From positions 124,001-188,000 of the forward strand of contig JAUIRK010001008.1 in assembly GCA_030549495.1 (NCBI GenBank): 64,000 nt of DNA. The letters are read 5' to 3'. The stretch comes from Nectonema munidae (lineage: Eukaryota > Nematomorpha > Nectonematoida > Nectonematidae). A model generated the notes under the pieces. That model saw only the letters and a program-made list of their open reading frames with translations. It had not been told where the DNA came from and did not search any database. This document shows, piece by piece, positions 33,440-51,579 of this stretch (its first letter is position 1; each line of letters starts with the position of its first letter). The translations under genes and the position numbers were made by a program.

Positions 33440-33790
33440 TACACTTTTTACATTGTTTGGTTACTTTGCTTAATTTGTCTTTTCTTTCTTTGTAATTCTT
33501 ACCTTTTATGTTGTCCAGGCATAAACTACAACGTTTTTTTGTTCCAATTTCTTGTGAACAAACATTCTAAGGTTTTTTTCCTGTTATAAAAAAATCGAGC
33601 TATCAATCTTTTCCATGATATCAGTTCTCAATCCAGTTTTAGGTCTTTGCTCCAAAAATGGTAGAATGGGAGAATAAGCTAAATTCAATCAATTTTTCAA
33701 ACTGTCACTTTTTCTAGGATTAAAATTATTGTTCATGCAAAAAAATTGCATTGAGGAATCAGAAAATAGCTCGTCAGGAATAGGGTTAAA
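33440..33790 (-). pseudogene. piggyBac transposase C-terminal fragment with Cys-rich finger
   Basis: Minus-strand reading gives LEQRPKTGLRTDIMEKI, then KRCSLCLDNIKGKNYKERKD and QCKKCKKSVCTKHAFTFCLQ. The CxxC ... CxxCxxxxC ... H pattern matches the finger that closes piggyBac proteins. A frame change lies between the two parts and the catalytic core is absent, so this is a fragment. Confidence 0.6.
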
Positions 33791-33889
33791 TGATATACAC
33801 TATAATTGTTTGAGTAATTACAATATTTCTTTGAGGAGGGAAATTTTGGAAATAAGTGTAGCTTGAAAATGCTTTTATATCAAAAATAA

Positions 33890-34545
33890 AAAATGGACAA
33901 AGAAAGTGGTTGCGAGCGCAATGAAAAATGAAACAAAAAGAGAACTGAATCATATTGACAAAAGTGAGGAAATATTTTACAAACTTTGAGTTATGAAGAA
34001 AGACTCAAGTAGTATTACAGGTGGTAATTATCTGAAAAACACGGAAAAATTGTATATACTGAAAATCAACGGAAGAAAATCTGGAAAGAGTATCTGGAAG
34101 CTATCATGCATGCAGAAAATGAATGGGATGGGATTATGAATGCTGATAAGACTGAAGGTCCAATTCAAACATTCTAAATGAATGTGAATGGAATGTATGA
34201 AAAACGGTAAAGCTTGCTGGTCATCTAGAATTGTAAAAAAGCTTTTGGTTAGTTCTTAACATGGAAAAAACTATTTTAGAAAAAACAAATGGCATCTTAA
34301 ATGGAGTTGAAATGTCATGAGATTTGAAAATTAGCACAGTCGTCGCGATTTATAAGAAGAATCCGATTCTTATTGAGGAATCAAACCTCTATACTCATGA
34401 TATGAAAATGTAAATATTGTTAGAAATATTATAAAAATTGTTATAACTCAGTTTCGTTTCGTGCCTTCTAGAGGAACAATTGGAACTATTTTTATTCTGA
34501 GGAGGGTGCAAGAATGCTATTGAAACGAAGAAGGAGTTATCCACT
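33890..34545 (+). pseudogene. RTE-like LINE, 5' part of a split copy
   Basis: Plus-strand blocks: KKVVASAMKNETKRELN, IWKEYLEAIMHAENEWDG and NADKTEGPIQTF, then decayed RT fingers and an STVVAIYKKN block. It ends with EEGARMLLKRRRSY at 34537. The reading continues in the same frame of thought at 37043 (CFVDIEKAFDR), because a hAT-type element has landed between the two parts. Stops and shifts are frequent. Family placement is by similarity to the RT-only LINEs with a WLGHIL-type C-terminus. Confidence 0.7.
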
Positions 34546-34640
34546 TAGTGGCGTAGCCAGAGCGTACATGGGGGGGGGGGGGGGAGAGGGGCACAAAAAA
34601 AGGCTTATATTGAAAAATCTGAATCACCCTGATTAAATTT

Positions 34641-35490
34641 TTAACCCTATGAGTGACGAGGGGGGTATTTTAGCCCCCCCCCCCTTCAACTAAAATTTCT
34701 CTTGTGCCAAATTGACTACATCTTTTGCTGCCATACTTCGTGACATTTCCTAAAATTGATAGCTGCATCTTTTGATACCATTTTCATGGCAGTTGAATCA
34801 CCTTTTCATGTCTAAATCTGTTAATCAAAATCAAAATTTAAACTTTTTCAGCAAAATTCTGACAGTATCCAGTTAAGCGTATAACCTTCTATATTATTTT
34901 TCAAAATCATGGTTACTTTTTGGGAAATGTAAATTCAAAATTTTGATTGTTGAGAAATATATATAATAAAATATACATTCAAATTTTACATGAAATATAT
35001 TTTTTATATCAAATCGGGCATACTGATTTCATTTTTGGATTTATTTTTGGAATTTAGAAAAGTTTGTAACAAACCTGCGGTTTACTTCTAAAATCTGTCT
35101 CTGAAAACATTCATTCAAATTTTACATGGAATATATACATTATTATAACAAATCAACAATCGCAATTTCATTTATAAATTCTTTTTGCATTTAGAATTTG
35201 AAAATGCTAATCAATGTAAAACAAATTTGCGGTTTATTTTTAAAATCTGTCTCTGAGAACATTAATTGAAATTTTACATGAAATATACACGCTTTTATAA
35301 AAATCAACAATGCCTATTTCATTTATGGATTGTTTTTGCATTTCGAATTTGAAAATATTTATAAGTGTGAAACAAAGTTGCTGTTTATTTCTAAAATGTC
35401 TTCGAGAACATTCATTAAAATTTTACATGAAATATACACATTTTCATATCAAATCAACAATGCCAATTTCATTTATAGATTGAAAACAAT
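34641..35490 (+). repeat. Truncated copy of the TTAA-type element with array-1 repeats
   Basis: Starts TTAACCCTATGAGTGAC with G and C runs, like the left end at 13680, and continues with four diverged units of the array found at 14090 (AAATC(G/A)..CA.TGC, TTGCGGTTTA, AATTTTACATG). No right end was found. Confidence 0.7.
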
Positions 35491-36045
35491 TGAATTCTGC
35501 GAGAATTTTCAGCAACACCTTCATAAGGTCATCAAGATTAATGTTCCTTGTATAATTTCTCAAATATGATAAAATTATAAGATTTCGCTTTCGTTCATGG
35601 AGCATTGATGATCTTTGTTCAAACAAAATGCGCTTCAAAAAAGAAACAAACAACTAAGATAAACTCACTAGCAGATCGTTTGCCTTGAACTTTAATTTTG
35701 ATTGACCTTTGGAAAATCCAGCCTTTTTAATACTTTTGTTATAACTAGGCATTTTTTCTTTATATAGGGTTGCAAACTCTATAAAATTTAAATAAAGGTC
35801 TATATGTATATATATATATATATATATTTACTTTTTAACAATTTATTAATGCATAATTCAATTATCACAAAATCAAAAATTTAATATCATAATTGCAGAT
35901 TGTATTTTTTGTCACGGATAGCGCCCCTATCTTTGTCTACTCAAATATCATATTTTCCCGAAAAATTGCGTCCAAAATTTACATTCCTGAATCACAATTT
36001 TTGACGATGCCATAACCCAAATATATATTATATAACCCATAACTA

Positions 36046-36680
36046 TTATATAAATACATTATTGAATTTCAAAATTTTGATAAAAAACCTAGGTTTTAAT
36101 GTTTTCTTGGGAACAATATCAGAACTATTTTTAATAGCATTGATGATAGTATTTTGTTCCTTATTATTATTATTATTATTATTATCAACTTTAATGAAAG
36201 CTGTTCCATCATTCTTTACTTTTATATCTAATACTTGTAGATTGTTTTCTTTAAGATTAATCTTAGAAACAATGTATTTTTTCAACTCGATAATTTTTGC
36301 TTTGTAAGGCTTGACAATGTTATTTTTGATGTTAATAGAATTAACTATATGATCAACACTATCAGCCCGTCCCTTTCTCTTACTAACTATATTGGAATAA
36401 GTTTCGACACATTTATCTGGTTTTTCCAGTGCTTTATAATTCGATAATAAAAAAAGACATTTTGTCTATGAAAACATCTTTCACATCTGATAAGATATCC
36501 TTAACAATACTCGCCATATCACTATTAACTTCCCCTATTTTGTTTAAATAATGACCCTCTATATTTTTTAAGGCTGTAACCAAATCACTATTATAAATAG
36601 CATCATTCGGCTTAGCACGTTTAGCAGTTGGACAATCTACGATACAATTAAAATTAAAGCAAAGGTAGCTTACTAACACA
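36046..36680 (-). pseudogene. Unrecognised fossil coding region, two frames
   Basis: Minus-strand frames read AKRAKPNDAIYNSDLVTALK, then coiled-coil-like sequence, and further on KNNIVKPYKAKIIELKKYIV with NLQVLDIKVKNDG. They continue into an Asn run made by an (ATT)n microsatellite, then IVPKKTLKPRFFIKILKF. Composition is that of a real protein, possibly an ORF1-like protein of a retroelement. It is broken and I cannot name the family. Confidence 0.35.
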
Positions 36681-37042
36681 ATGAAAGATAAAAATATAAC
36701 AAAATGAAAAAGGAATGTAAAAAAATAAAATGAGTTAATAACTATTAACAGGTTAATTAAAGGCCAGGAAAAATCAATTCAGCAATTTTTTTCAATCTTT
36801 TGTTGTATATAAGTGTTAAAAAAAAATAGGAAAATATATCGAAAAATATAATGGAAAACATCTCATTGAAAATGTCTAGTTTAAAAAAATCGAAAACATA
36901 ATTGCCAAAGAAATTATAATGGTAAAATTATTACGCTAATTCTAACCCCAACCATGAAATTCAAGTATAAAAAGTTAAATTTTTATTTTCAAGGTACATG
37001 AGGGGGCACGGCCCCTCAGGCCCCACCTTAGCTACGCCTCTG

Positions 37043-38190
37043 TATCCACTTGTTTTGTTGATATAGAAAAAGCCTTTGACCGGGTACTACGAAAGATCAT
37101 TAAGTGGACCCTAAGAAAGAAAAATGTGCTTGAAGGCTTAGTTCAAGCAGTAATGAAATTATATAAGGATGCTAAGACAAGAGTAAAAGTTGGTGATGAA
37201 TACAGAGAAGAATTTAGTGTTCGTGTTCATCAAGGATATGCTTTCACTACTTTTATTTGTAAGTGTACTAGATGTAATCTCTAAAACAGAGAGGAAAAAT
37301 GATCTGTATGAATTATTGTATGCGCACGACTTAGTTTTGATGACAGAAACGATGGAGGAGCTGGAAATTGAATTCAACCCTTGGAAATCTACTTTTGAAA
37401 AGAAAGGCATGAGAGTAAACACTGGCAAAACAAGGATTTTGGTGTGTTGAGCGAATGAAAGTGCCACAGTGCTAGCAAAAGGTGATGGGTGTGTGGATGG
37501 AAAATTTGATTTCAAGAAATTTCAAAGTAATCACAGTAAGGAAAAATGAGAGCTAAAATTTTGAATGAACTAGAAAGAGTATAAAACTTCTGTTACCTGG
37601 GTGATGCAATTAGTAGTGGAGGGAAAAGCAACTAGCTGCAACTAAAAGAGTAAGATTAACCCATTTAAGACCAAGCAAAGCAGACGATATCTAAAAAAAC
37701 GCAGACGATTTTTATTCAAAGTCATTGAAAAAAGCAGACGAAGATGAAATTACTTATGTTCCAAAAGAGGAACATTGGTCGTAAATGGGTTAAATTAGTA
37801 CTTATTTAACACATTTTCATCTATTTTATGTGGAAAAATATGTACTTTGAAACCTAAAAAAAGAAAATGCAGCGCATATGTAAAAGGTGTCATGATTTTT
37901 GTCTCCGAGATATGAGTAATAAGTTCAGTTGAAGAAGTTATTTTGAGAACATCTGAAAGTAGCATGGCGCGGAAGTTGGATGATAAGATGAATACTAAAA
38001 AGCTAACGGAAAGACGGGTTGAAGGATACAATTATAGAAACTTTAAAGCAAGGTTGATTGAGATGGCTAGGACATATTTTGGAAAGTAACGATAATGAGG
38101 GTATCAAGCAAACTTGGAACTTTAAAGTGCATTAACCCCTCTTGAAAATATTGAATGATGATAAGACGATTAATGGAGAACTAGGGCAAC
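37043..38190 (+). pseudogene. RTE-like LINE, 3' part of the split copy
   Basis: Resumes with LSTCFVDIEKAFDRVLRKII (motif A), then VMKLYKDAKTRVKVGDEY and ELLYAHDLVLMTETMEELE (motif C, with YAHD in place of a YADD-like box). Next come KKGMRVNTGKTRILV and FCYLGDAISSGG; after a MITE insertion, RLRWLGHILESNDNEG and IKQTWNFKVH close the C-terminus. The TTAA MITE at 37656 splits this part again. Frame changes are common. Confidence 0.75.
37656..37793. mobile_element. TTAA MITE, 138 bp
   Basis: TTAACCCATTTAAGACCA at the left and its inverse at the right, TTAA at both edges, and the inner blocks GCAGACGAT and GCAGACGAAGATG. The same length and order occur at 59813-59950, and the right half at 2256. 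It sits in the RTE-like LINE. Confidence 0.8.
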
Positions 38191-38887
38191 TAAAGTGATA
38201 GTATTCAAGATTTTTATTATAAATTTGTTCATACTTACATTTACTATTACTGTTTTATTTGGGAAGATTCTTCTAAGAATTGACAGTAGAAAAAACAAAA
38301 TAATAATGTATTATAAAATCAAAGCAAACTTTTTGCTTTATAACTTAATCAGCACTTAGGCTTAGATAAAGTGCTGATGATGCTATTAAATTAATAGCCT
38401 TCGCTTAGATTTTATCATCCTCCATTATTTACTTTCTTTTTACCTTTCTAGATGTTCCTAATTGTTTAACTAAATCGCACCTTATGTCATAGCATTGTAG
38501 CTTTTTTCACTTTCGGAAAATGCATCAATGAAGTTGCATCTTCAAGAGCAAGGAGTTGGAGAATGCGCTGATCTTCTAAATGTGTTTTTTTGTTGATATT
38601 CAATGCTGTGCAGACGCAATCACTAGAAAGTTTATTGAGAGTTTTAAAATACTCACCCTAATGTTTTAAATGTATAACTTTTTAGAGGGGGCAAGTTAGA
38701 ATCAAATATTGGGAGAAATATGTGAATGCAAAAGCGTTTTGGTGCATGAATAATTGAACTGAAATATCAGTAGTTCCCAAGGAAAAGTCAGGAATTTTAT
38801 TTCAGAACTTGTCTGAGAGTCCTGTCATAATGAATGTGTTTGTTTCAGCCAGATTTTTACATATAGATTGATATAATTTTATTTTAG

Positions 38888-45931
<7,044 letters not shown>

Positions 45932-45992
45932 CCATACTTCATTGACATTATCCTTGTGTTTATGTATAACGAATACAGTTATAAAATTTTCC

Positions 45993-45998
45993 AATAAA
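45993..45998 (+). promoter_or_regulatory. Poly(A) signal of the MRPS18A gene
   Basis: AATAAA 62 bases past the TGA. Confidence 0.6.
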
Positions 45999-45999
45999 A

Positions 46000-47507
46000 G
46001 TTTTTTTGCAGCCCTATATGGAGATCTTTATAGAGGTTTTCCTTTAAACTTATTTATGGAGTTTAAATCGAGATTTCTCGTATAAAACACGCAATTGCAC
46101 CGATTTTGTGATTCGTTGGCATACATTTTCGCAAAGTTTTTACTAAAATCAATTTTACATTTAACTTTTAAAAATAAATTTTTGGCAAGCTTCACTAAGC
46201 TCAGAAGAATTTAAGCACAATGAACAAATTCAATAATGCCAAATCACTTGAAAAAACAAATGTGTATCCTAGCAAAATGCTTTGAAAAATGAATATATAA
46301 TGACTCTTCCAAAATATAATCACATTAAAGTTAAGATCTTCAAGGAAAAAAATTGCACCATAGTTTACTTAGGCTGTAAATATAAATGGTTTTAATGTAC
46401 CGTTTTTCAAATTTATTGAAATATAGCCTATAGCAAGAACCACAGTTTTCATCGTACCCATAATACTTAGGTGTAATAAGACAAACTGTTCACTACGTTC
46501 ATTTATTTAGTATCATTTTTGTCACTAATATAGAGGCTATTCCTCAAATCCATTGTCTCCTTGTGCCTTCATGTAGTCAACTTGGTTTGTTTATTTTGTA
46601 TTCTAATCGATCTATGTTTTGTATTTTTAACGAAAATAAAACTAAGTCAGCCTTGCAATAATTAAATTTCTTTTATTATATTTGGAATACTTGAAAGTTA
46701 AGATGGGCGAAGTGACAGTCTTTTTTACTGTCTTCAAATCCCAGAATAAGTCATTTTTTGAACTAGGAAAATAAAAGCATGCTTTGTAAGTCTTTGATCA
46801 GGGGTTTTAAATCAAGTTATTTCAATTATAATTTAATGTAGTGTACTTCTTCTAAACAGTGAATACTCTTTAAAAGTATCTATTTATTCTTGCTTTTATA
46901 CACTTTATATAGGTATCGTATTACAGCTGTTGAAATATCTCTTTCAAAATAATTTAAGTTGAGCAAATGTTATTCAATTTTAAATTGTTCTGTTTTATCA
47001 GAATAATATATCGTATAAAAGGCTCTTTCTATACTGAAAATTCAGCGGGCTAGAGCAATATAGTAGGCATTATTATCGGTACAGACAAACAAACGTGTAC
47101 AGCTAAAATAAAATGTCATGATGATTTTTATAGCAAATTTTTAAATTCAAAAAAATTAGAGTTAAATGTTACAAACATGTTAGTTTGTAGTGAGATTAAA
47201 AAGAATTTATTAAAAAAATATATAAAGTGCAAAAAAATATTAATTTAAATTGTTGAGTAGTGAGGGTGGTGCGCACTTAGTGACAATCTAAGTTTGACTT
47301 CATCGATTATGCATGTAAATGATAGTATTTAAAAATTAGACAAATCAAATCACAAATTAATATTGGAAATGGAATAAAATTTGAGCAATGGAAAGTTGGA
47401 CAAGAGAGTTTTATAAAACATGAACGTGATATCCCAAGAAATTTAGAAAGATTCATTTTAAATGCAATATAAAGATTAAAACGTTAGTAGGCGAAGGAAT
47501 AATATTT
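46000..47507. other. Stretch between the convergent MRPS18A and myosin genes
   Basis: No gene was seen. 46905-47005 is nearly repeated in the same orientation at 48672-48771 (GTTGAAATATCTCTTTCAAA and what follows). A short piece at 46846 (CTAAACAGTGAATACTCTTT) repeats 43951. AATAAA on the minus strand at 47206-47211 may serve the myosin gene. Confidence 0.5.
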
Positions 47508-50500
47508 TTAGATCTTATTATTATTGTTATTATGAATGACATGATGATGATGATTATCCTCATACTCATCATATACGTCATTTGTGTCAGCGTCACCTTC
47601 CACGTGGTCTTGGGATTTTCTGGGAGTTGAGAAATTGATGGTTGTTAATAGGGGGTTGGATGCGAGCAAGGAGGTTCTTAGTTGGTTATTGCTGCTTACG
47701 CTTCCTTCTCCCACTCCGTCCTCAGAGTTCAAAGAGTCTTGACTGGGAAATGCTAAGTTCGTTTTGCTTCGAGAAGCGATGCGGTTGAATGATATTCTAT
47801 TCGATCTAAAACATGATAAACACTTGTTGAAAATGAAAAGAAATAATAGAAAGTATCCTACGTGATGCATATAGAATATGGGTCTCGTACCATTGGTCTA
47901 TACAAAAATTTCTTCATAGACTTTAGGTCTAAATTCCTCTATAGACACGTCGGTCTAATGCCAATTAGTCCAGAATTGATGTAAAGGACGGTATAAAAAC
48001 GCGAAAACTTAAGTCGAAATATAAATAATGTAGTACACTATTGCATAAAAAAAACTAAAAATTAACATGAGCTTTTGCAGTTCGCTAATAAACTTTAAAA
48101 TTGCAACATGTGCAGAACATAGTCTCTATCACTCTCTAACCGTCGATGCCATGTTGCGACTTTATTTTGAGTCCTTGGAATACCAAGTTCTATCCTTTTC
48201 CTATTAGACCAATTGTTGTTGAAACAGGAGTGTAGCTTTGGAAAAGTTGCTTATACACCAATTCGTATTAAATCTTCTACTCAAAAAAATAACATGATTG
48301 CTTAATTTTAAAAAATATTCATTTCAAACGAAATATCGTTGCAAAACTTATTGCAATAATAGTGAAGAAACGAAATCGAGTGCAAGTTCAAGGTGATGTG
48401 CACTATGCACTGTCTTCTTTACGCCCAAAGCTAAGGGACTAGTGAGATTCATCTCGCGCATAAATAGAAACAAATCTTTTTAGTATTTTTTATAATATAA
48501 TCAATCATAAATATGACTAAATCATGGTATAAAAGGGATTAACATATATTATTAAAGTAAAAATGGGGCGTAATTTTTTTACATAGTAAGGGGGGGGGGA
48601 GTTTTTAAATTGAAAGGGGGGTTGAGAAGAAAAGTTTTTGAAAAAAATTCGTTAAGGAATTTTCAACAAAATTACACTTTATATAGTATCGTTTTACAAA
48701 TGTTGAAATATCTCTTTCAAAATAATTTAAGTTGAGCAAATGTTATTCAATTTTAAATTGTTCTGTTTTATCAATAAGGCTTATAATTTATCCCTGAACT
48801 GTGGCAAGCATTTATCTTTTATTAAATGTTGCTTAGAGTAGAACAGGTCTGTAATCCCTTATATTTCGTATAACTCTTTAAATAGTTATATGTAACGGAA
48901 ATTCCTATATAGTTGTACACATTTTTAGAAATAAATTATATCATCTTTCCATGGTCTTTTAAAAATTTAGTGCCTTTTGTTTTGTATTTATCGGCAATAT
49001 AGCTCAGTGGAGATCGCATATGTTTCCATGTTTACTGAACCGTACTTCATAAAACTAGCAAAATAAATATTGGTAGAGATTGTCATCTACGTTAGCATGA
49101 ATATACCGATTATATAAATGAAAAAAGAATGAAGTCAAAATTTCCATCATACTTCCTCCAAAAATTTATGTACAACAACAAGCTACGTCTAATAAAAGAT
49201 ACGCTCATCCAAATCTGATATAAGATTTGGTTGAAGGAAGATATTAAAAGAGCAAAAAATATATCAAATTGATATCGTACAAACAAATTCATGTATGAAT
49301 AAACAAAACTTTTATCACAAATGTATGGCCCGTCCTAAATTACTACTATTTTTATCACAATAAACAAAACAGAACGAAAAATTATAGAAAATTTTTTCTA
49401 CAACGCTCACTCCCAAAAAGAAGCTTTTTTATGGCAACTGATCTGCTCCCAAAGTTACACGTGTTTCATAAAATTCGCAAATGCGAGCTCAGTTTGTGTA
49501 TAATTTATGAATTCGTACTCTTTTTGATATGCCAAAAAAAACGAAGGACCTCCACATAGGGGTACATTGCTAATTGAATGTTTAATTATGATGCTCTAAA
49601 ATTTAACCTGATTTTGGTATTCATTGTAGCAACTTGTTTTTGCAAATACTTAATCATGTCTCCCTTTTCATCCAATTCAGAGAGAAGTTTTCGATTCTTA
49701 TGATTCAGCTTGTGCACTTCTTCGTCGCGTTCGTCGTTAACTTTTTTCAAGATTTTGTACTTGAGATTGCCCTTCTCAATCTAGTTTTGATTTTTTAAAA
49801 ATTAATAAAATAATATTTAAGGACTGAAATAAACATACCTCAGATTTCAAATGATCAATATCTTTGGATGCTTCTTCTTTAAGGATCGTTGATTCTCTAT
49901 ATTTGCGTTCAGCTTTTCTATTTATTTTATGCGCAATCTGTAACTCTCTAAAAATGAAGTATGTTAACGTTTACTGAAAATAACAAAATAGGCTCGAAAA
50001 TTGGCTACGTGAGTTTATTAAAGATTCCACCCTTGACCCAAGATCGGCTAAAGTCTATAGGGATGGCACCATATTTATTTCAAAAAAGTTTAAACTTAAA
50101 TTTTTCAAACAAAGCTTATTCTACCCCACATGCTTAAAAATAAAACGATGGCTACTTTGTTTTAAACTTAAGCCTTACAATGGTTCTTTGAAAGAAAATA
50201 ATTAGAAATTTTGGGGGAAAAAATGTAAAGAAATTCCTATTTTAAAATAGATTTTATGAGGGAAAAATTCAAAAAAGCATTAATTGGTCAATTTCAAAAG
50301 TAAAAAAGTAATTTATGATCAAAAGTTTTCCTTTAAAATAGTTTCAAAAAAATAATAGGTAAAAAGGGCGCATGAAAATACAGGACATAATTTATGAAAA
50401 TAATTTTTAATCTTGTTACTGTTATTACGAATGACATGATGATGACTATCCACATACTCATGGGATAGTGGATCATCATATACGTCATTTGGATCAGCGT

Positions 50501-51546
50501 CACCCTCCACTTCTTAGTCTTGGGACTTTCTGGGAGTTGAGAAATTGATGGTCGTTAAGAGGAGGTTGCATGCGAGCAAGGAGGTTCTTAGTTGGTTATT
50601 GCTGCTTACAATACCTTCAAAAATGGTAACCTGCATTTCATTTTTTCATTAATTGTATAAAATTATGGACAGGCGCACTCTGTCTTCAAAAATTGTGAAG
50701 GTAGACGATAGTGACACTACTTTTGGCACACATATGTAGAATGTGCAGTTCTAAATGGGGTGGAATAGATCAAATGAAATAGTCTTTTACCTTGTGTATT
50801 GTTCTATCAAATCATTTTGTTCTGATATTTTGCGCTCTAAATCCTTAATCGCTGTTTTTTCTCTTCTGTTAGCGGATGCAACTTCGGAATCAAAGCTCGT
50901 CTTGAAATCCTCAAGACTTCTCTCCAAGCTCTTTATTTGAGCTTCAAGGCCAGAAACTAGATTTTTCTCTTGCTCAATGGTGATTGCTAGATCTGAATTC
51001 TAAAAACATGTAAAAATATATGCAGTGTGTAAAATAATTAGAAATTGGTAAATGATCGTAAACATAAAACATTTTAGAGTTAGAATGACAACCGCCGTAA
51101 TACAACATTTGTACCAAAATTTAGGTTATATTATTTTAAAAAAGCTCTTTCATCAAAACATGAAGAAATTTGCCAAGATACTATTATTAAAATTTTCGAT
51201 TTTCAAATGCAAAATTAATTAACTTTTAGACGTTGATAACGATTCAAACGCCCCAACCCCCTCCTTAACGTGATTTCAAGGGGGTTAAAAAGCCTTTTGC
51301 TCTACCAAAATTTTTTTATATCTTAAAAGACTTGTTTGTCTTGCGGGTAGACTTTCCATATTATTTTACACGCCCCCCCCCCTATAATTTTAATGTTGTG
51401 CGACCTGACATTAGTCTTCAGTAAATTTTTTGAGTAAACTACCGTTTAACATATTTCCTGTATTCATTAATTCATGGGGCGACAATTTTTTACGGAACGA
51501 TTTTGGAGATTGAATATTCGGGGTGGTAATTTACGGGTCACGTACG

Positions 51547-51579
<33 letters not shown>

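Larger units (their letters stand above)
34546..37042. mobile_element. hAT-type insertion, 2.5 kb, inside the LINE
   Basis: Left end TAGTGGCGTAGCCAGAG plus a G run; right end the inverse of CAGAGGCGTAGCTAAGG. Flanks are TATCCACT at 34538-34545 and 37043-37050, a perfect 8 bp duplication. Removal of the element restores the LINE reverse transcriptase reading across the site. No hAT transposase is visible inside. The interior carries a truncated copy of the TTAA-type array element (34641-35490), A/T-rich DNA and a pair of minus-strand frames (36046-36680). Confidence 0.8.

Noticed and set aside
33780-33794. ATAGGGTTAA as the end of a TTAA element
   Set aside because: No matching inverse end at a sensible distance; it lies in the piggyBac-derived fragment and may be chance.
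48995-49060. tRNA-like TAGCTCAGTGG
   Set aside because: It fits an A box but there is no B box or clover-leaf downstream.
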